A stretch of 15,146 bases of DNA from Epilinea sp044228875 (GTDB lineage: Bacteria; Chloroflexota; Anaerolineae; Epilineales; Epilineaceae). Under the pieces are notes generated by a model. That model saw only the letters and a list, made by a program, of their open reading frames with translations. It ran no database searches and was not told the origin of the DNA. A program made the position numbers and the translations under genes. This document shows positions 13,554 to 15,146 of the stretch, piece by piece. The stretch covers positions 1-15,146 of the forward strand of contig JBGAUA010000079.1 of assembly GCA_044228875.1 (NCBI GenBank), written 5' to 3'. Position 1 is the stretch's first letter, and each line of letters starts with the position of its first letter.

Positions 13554-15146
13554 ATGCCGCCCATTGATCGCAGCCTTGCCGACGCGCCGGACCTCGCGTC
13601 CCCGGCCTCGCGCTCGACCCAGGTTGGTCTTCTGAGTTGGGCGGTGAGGGCCACCCTGGTTCTGCTGTTCGCCATCGGGCTCGGGTTTCAGACGAAGCAC
13701 GACGTCGTCTCGGCGATCGGCACGGCGCCGTCGCTTGGCACCGCCGCCAGCTTCGCGGTCTTGGGCGGCAGTACGGTAACCAACACCGGTCCGACCATCG
13801 TGTCCGGCGACCTGGGGGTGAGCCCCGGCAGCGCCGTGGTGGGCTTCCCGCCAGGAATCGTCGTGGGTGGCGTCATTCACGCCGCGGATGCGGTCGCCTT
13901 GCAGGCGCAGTTGGACAACACCACTGCCTACAACAACCTCGCCGGCCAGGCTTGTGACGTCAACCTGACCGGGCAGGATCTGGGCGGGATGACGCTCACC
14001 CCGGGTGTCTACTGCTTCTCAACGTCCGCCTTCCTGTCGGCGGGGATCTTGACCCTGGACGGCCAGGGCGACCCCAATGCCGTGTTCGTGTTCAAGATCG
14101 GCAGCACGCTGATCACCGGATCCGGCACGCGCGTTCTCCTGGTCAACGGGGCCCAGGCCTGCAAAGTCTTCTGGCAGGTGGGCAGCTCGGCGACCTTGGG
14201 CACGACGACGGCCTTCGCGGGAAACATCCTGGCCCTGGCCAGCGTCACGCTGAACACCGGAGCCACGCTGTTTGGCCGAGCGTTCGCGAGTGTCGGGGCG
14301 GTGACGATGGACTCCAACGCCATCACCCGCGCCGACTGCGCCCCCGTCGGGGGAGGGCCGGACATCGATCTGGACCTGACCAAGACGGATTCGCCGGACC
14401 CGGTGAGCGTCGGCGATCAGCTGACCTATGGCCTGAGCGTGACCAACATCGGCGGCGTCCCCGCGACGAACGTGACCATCATCGATAACCTGCCGGTGGG
14501 CACGATCTTTGTGTCCGCGACGCCCAGCCCCGGAGGAAACTGCACGGTGGTCGGCCAACAGGTCACCTGCGTCTGGGCGGGCAACACGGCGCCCGGCGCC
14601 TCGCGCAGCGTGACGATCGTGGTCCGCATTCCCTTGCTGGCCTGCGGGACGGTGCTGATCAACACCGCGGTCGCCAGTGCGGGTCAAGCCATTCCATCCT
14701 TTGCAAGCGCCACCACGACGGTGCAGCAGCAGTCGGACGTGTCGATCAGGAAGGTCTGCCACGCGCGGGCCATCGACGGGCGGATCGACGACGACGTGCT
14801 CTACGCCGGCCAGCAGTGGATCTGCGAGATCACGATCTTCAACCCCTCCATCATCCCATTGACCGACATCACCATCACCGATACCGTGCGGTCCGGCGTG
14901 ACCTTCGTGGCCCACACGGCGCAGGCGGACGCCAACACGCGCGGCGCGCCGGCCGTCTGTGGCCCCATTCCCACCGTCGGGCCAGGCGAGATCACGTGCA
15001 CCGGAATCGACATCGAGCCGCAGAGCTCGGTGACCTTCCAGCTGGCCTTTACCACGAGTCCCAACTTCGTGAGCCTTGCGCCCACAGGCGAGCTGCCCAT
15101 CACCAACACCGCTTGCATCACGGATGTCGGCGGGGTGATCACCGGT
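13554..15146 (+). CDS. Ice-binding-like (DUF3494) secreted protein with DUF11 repeats, 3' end beyond window
   Basis: An exported surface protein; 531 codons are seen with no stop before the right edge. The ATG has AAGGAG nine bases upstream. Residues 23-45 form a signal or membrane segment (SWAVRATLVLLFAIGLGF). Residues about 59-262 are the DUF3494 ice-binding-like beta-helix: LGTAASFAVLGGSTVTNTGP, GDLGVSPGSAVVGFPPG, QLDNTTAYNNLAGQ, LTPGVYCFSTSA and NAVFVFKIGSTLITGSGT. Two DUF11 repeats follow: at about 270-388 (DLDLTKTDSPDPVSVGDQLT, YGLSVTNIGG) and from about 389 (CEITIFNPSIIPLTDITITD). DUF3494 proteins can bind ice, but many members in non-cold bacteria act as adhesins. DUF11 stalks project the domain from the cell surface. 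The family is firm; ice binding itself is uncertain. Confidence 0.92.
   Translation, partial: MPPIDRSLADAPDLASPASRSTQVGLLSWAVRATLVLLFAIGLGFQTKHDVVSAIGTAPSLGTAASFAVLGGSTVTNTGPTIVSGDLGVSPGSAVVGFPPGIVVGGVIHAADAVALQAQLDNTTAYNNLAGQACDVNLTGQDLGGMTLTPGVYCFSTSAFLSAGILTLDGQGDPNAVFVFKIGSTLITGSGTRVLLVNGAQACKVFWQVGSSATLGTTTAFAGNILALASVTLNTGATLFGRAFASVGAVTMDSNAITRADCAPVGGGPDIDLDLTKTDSPDPVSVGDQLTYGLSVTNIGGVPATNVTIIDNLPVGTIFVSATPSPGGNCTVVGQQVTCVWAGNTAPGASRSVTIVVRIPLLACGTVLINTAVASAGQAIPSFASATTTVQQQSDVSIRKVCHARAIDGRIDDDVLYAGQQWICEITIFNPSIIPLTDITITDTVRSGVTFVAHTAQADANTRGAPAVCGPIPTVGPGEITCTGIDIEPQSSVTFQLAFTTSPNFVSLAPTGELPITNTACITDVGGVITG

Overview
The window is a high-GC bacterial scaffold, very probably from a metagenome because it contains a 10-N scaffold gap. 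The best taxonomic hint is Chloroflexota: a secreted protein with CARDB-like domains joined by Thr/Pro linkers and ending in a short LHLPW-type tail, an LVIVD-repeat relic, and an RNB nuclease of the short Deinococcus type. This is an inference from gene style only, and no rRNA or tRNA is present to support it.

Positions 1-5870 look like ordinary chromosome. They hold a secreted M23 (LytM) peptidase (minus strand, running off the left edge), a divergent ECF-type sigma factor with an overlapping four-helix membrane protein that is probably its regulator, glucose-6-phosphate isomerase (pgi), and an RNB-family exoribonuclease. pgi is cut by the scaffold gap at 3996-4005. The sequence just left of the gap is not pgi: it encodes the signature of a YgfZ/CAF17 folate-binding protein, so this join is probably a chimeric assembly.

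Positions 5871-13550 are an accessory region full of small two-gene modules and mobile-element debris. It starts with an intact Phd/VapC toxin-antitoxin operon behind a cluster of CTTAG repeats. Next comes a decayed IS91-family (rolling-circle, HUH) transposase that has lost its catalytic-tyrosine segment, followed by its roughly 260-bp 3' end. That end is repeated about 2 kb downstream as a solo copy that cuts a vapB-like antitoxin gene after about 18-20 codons. Both copies finish in a short near-palindrome that closely resembles the oriIS of ISCR/IS91 elements. A third, inverted copy of only this terminal motif lies just upstream of psuG. Between these ends lie the CARDB secreted protein and an intact DUF6883-DUF4926 gene pair. 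After psuG (pseudouridine-5'-phosphate glycosidase) comes a TacA/TacT-like module: an antitoxin tail without its DNA-binding half, then a GNAT toxin carrying an unusual 25-codon internal segment. The GNAT gene ends inside a broken LVIVD-repeat gene on the opposite strand, and a further coding relic and a long hairpin follow.

Positions 13554-15146 hold a large secreted protein, open at the right edge, with a DUF3494 ice-binding domain followed by DUF11 repeats.

The main theme is a toxin-antitoxin-rich island shaped by IS91-type rolling-circle ends, in which several genes were cut at or near module junctions.
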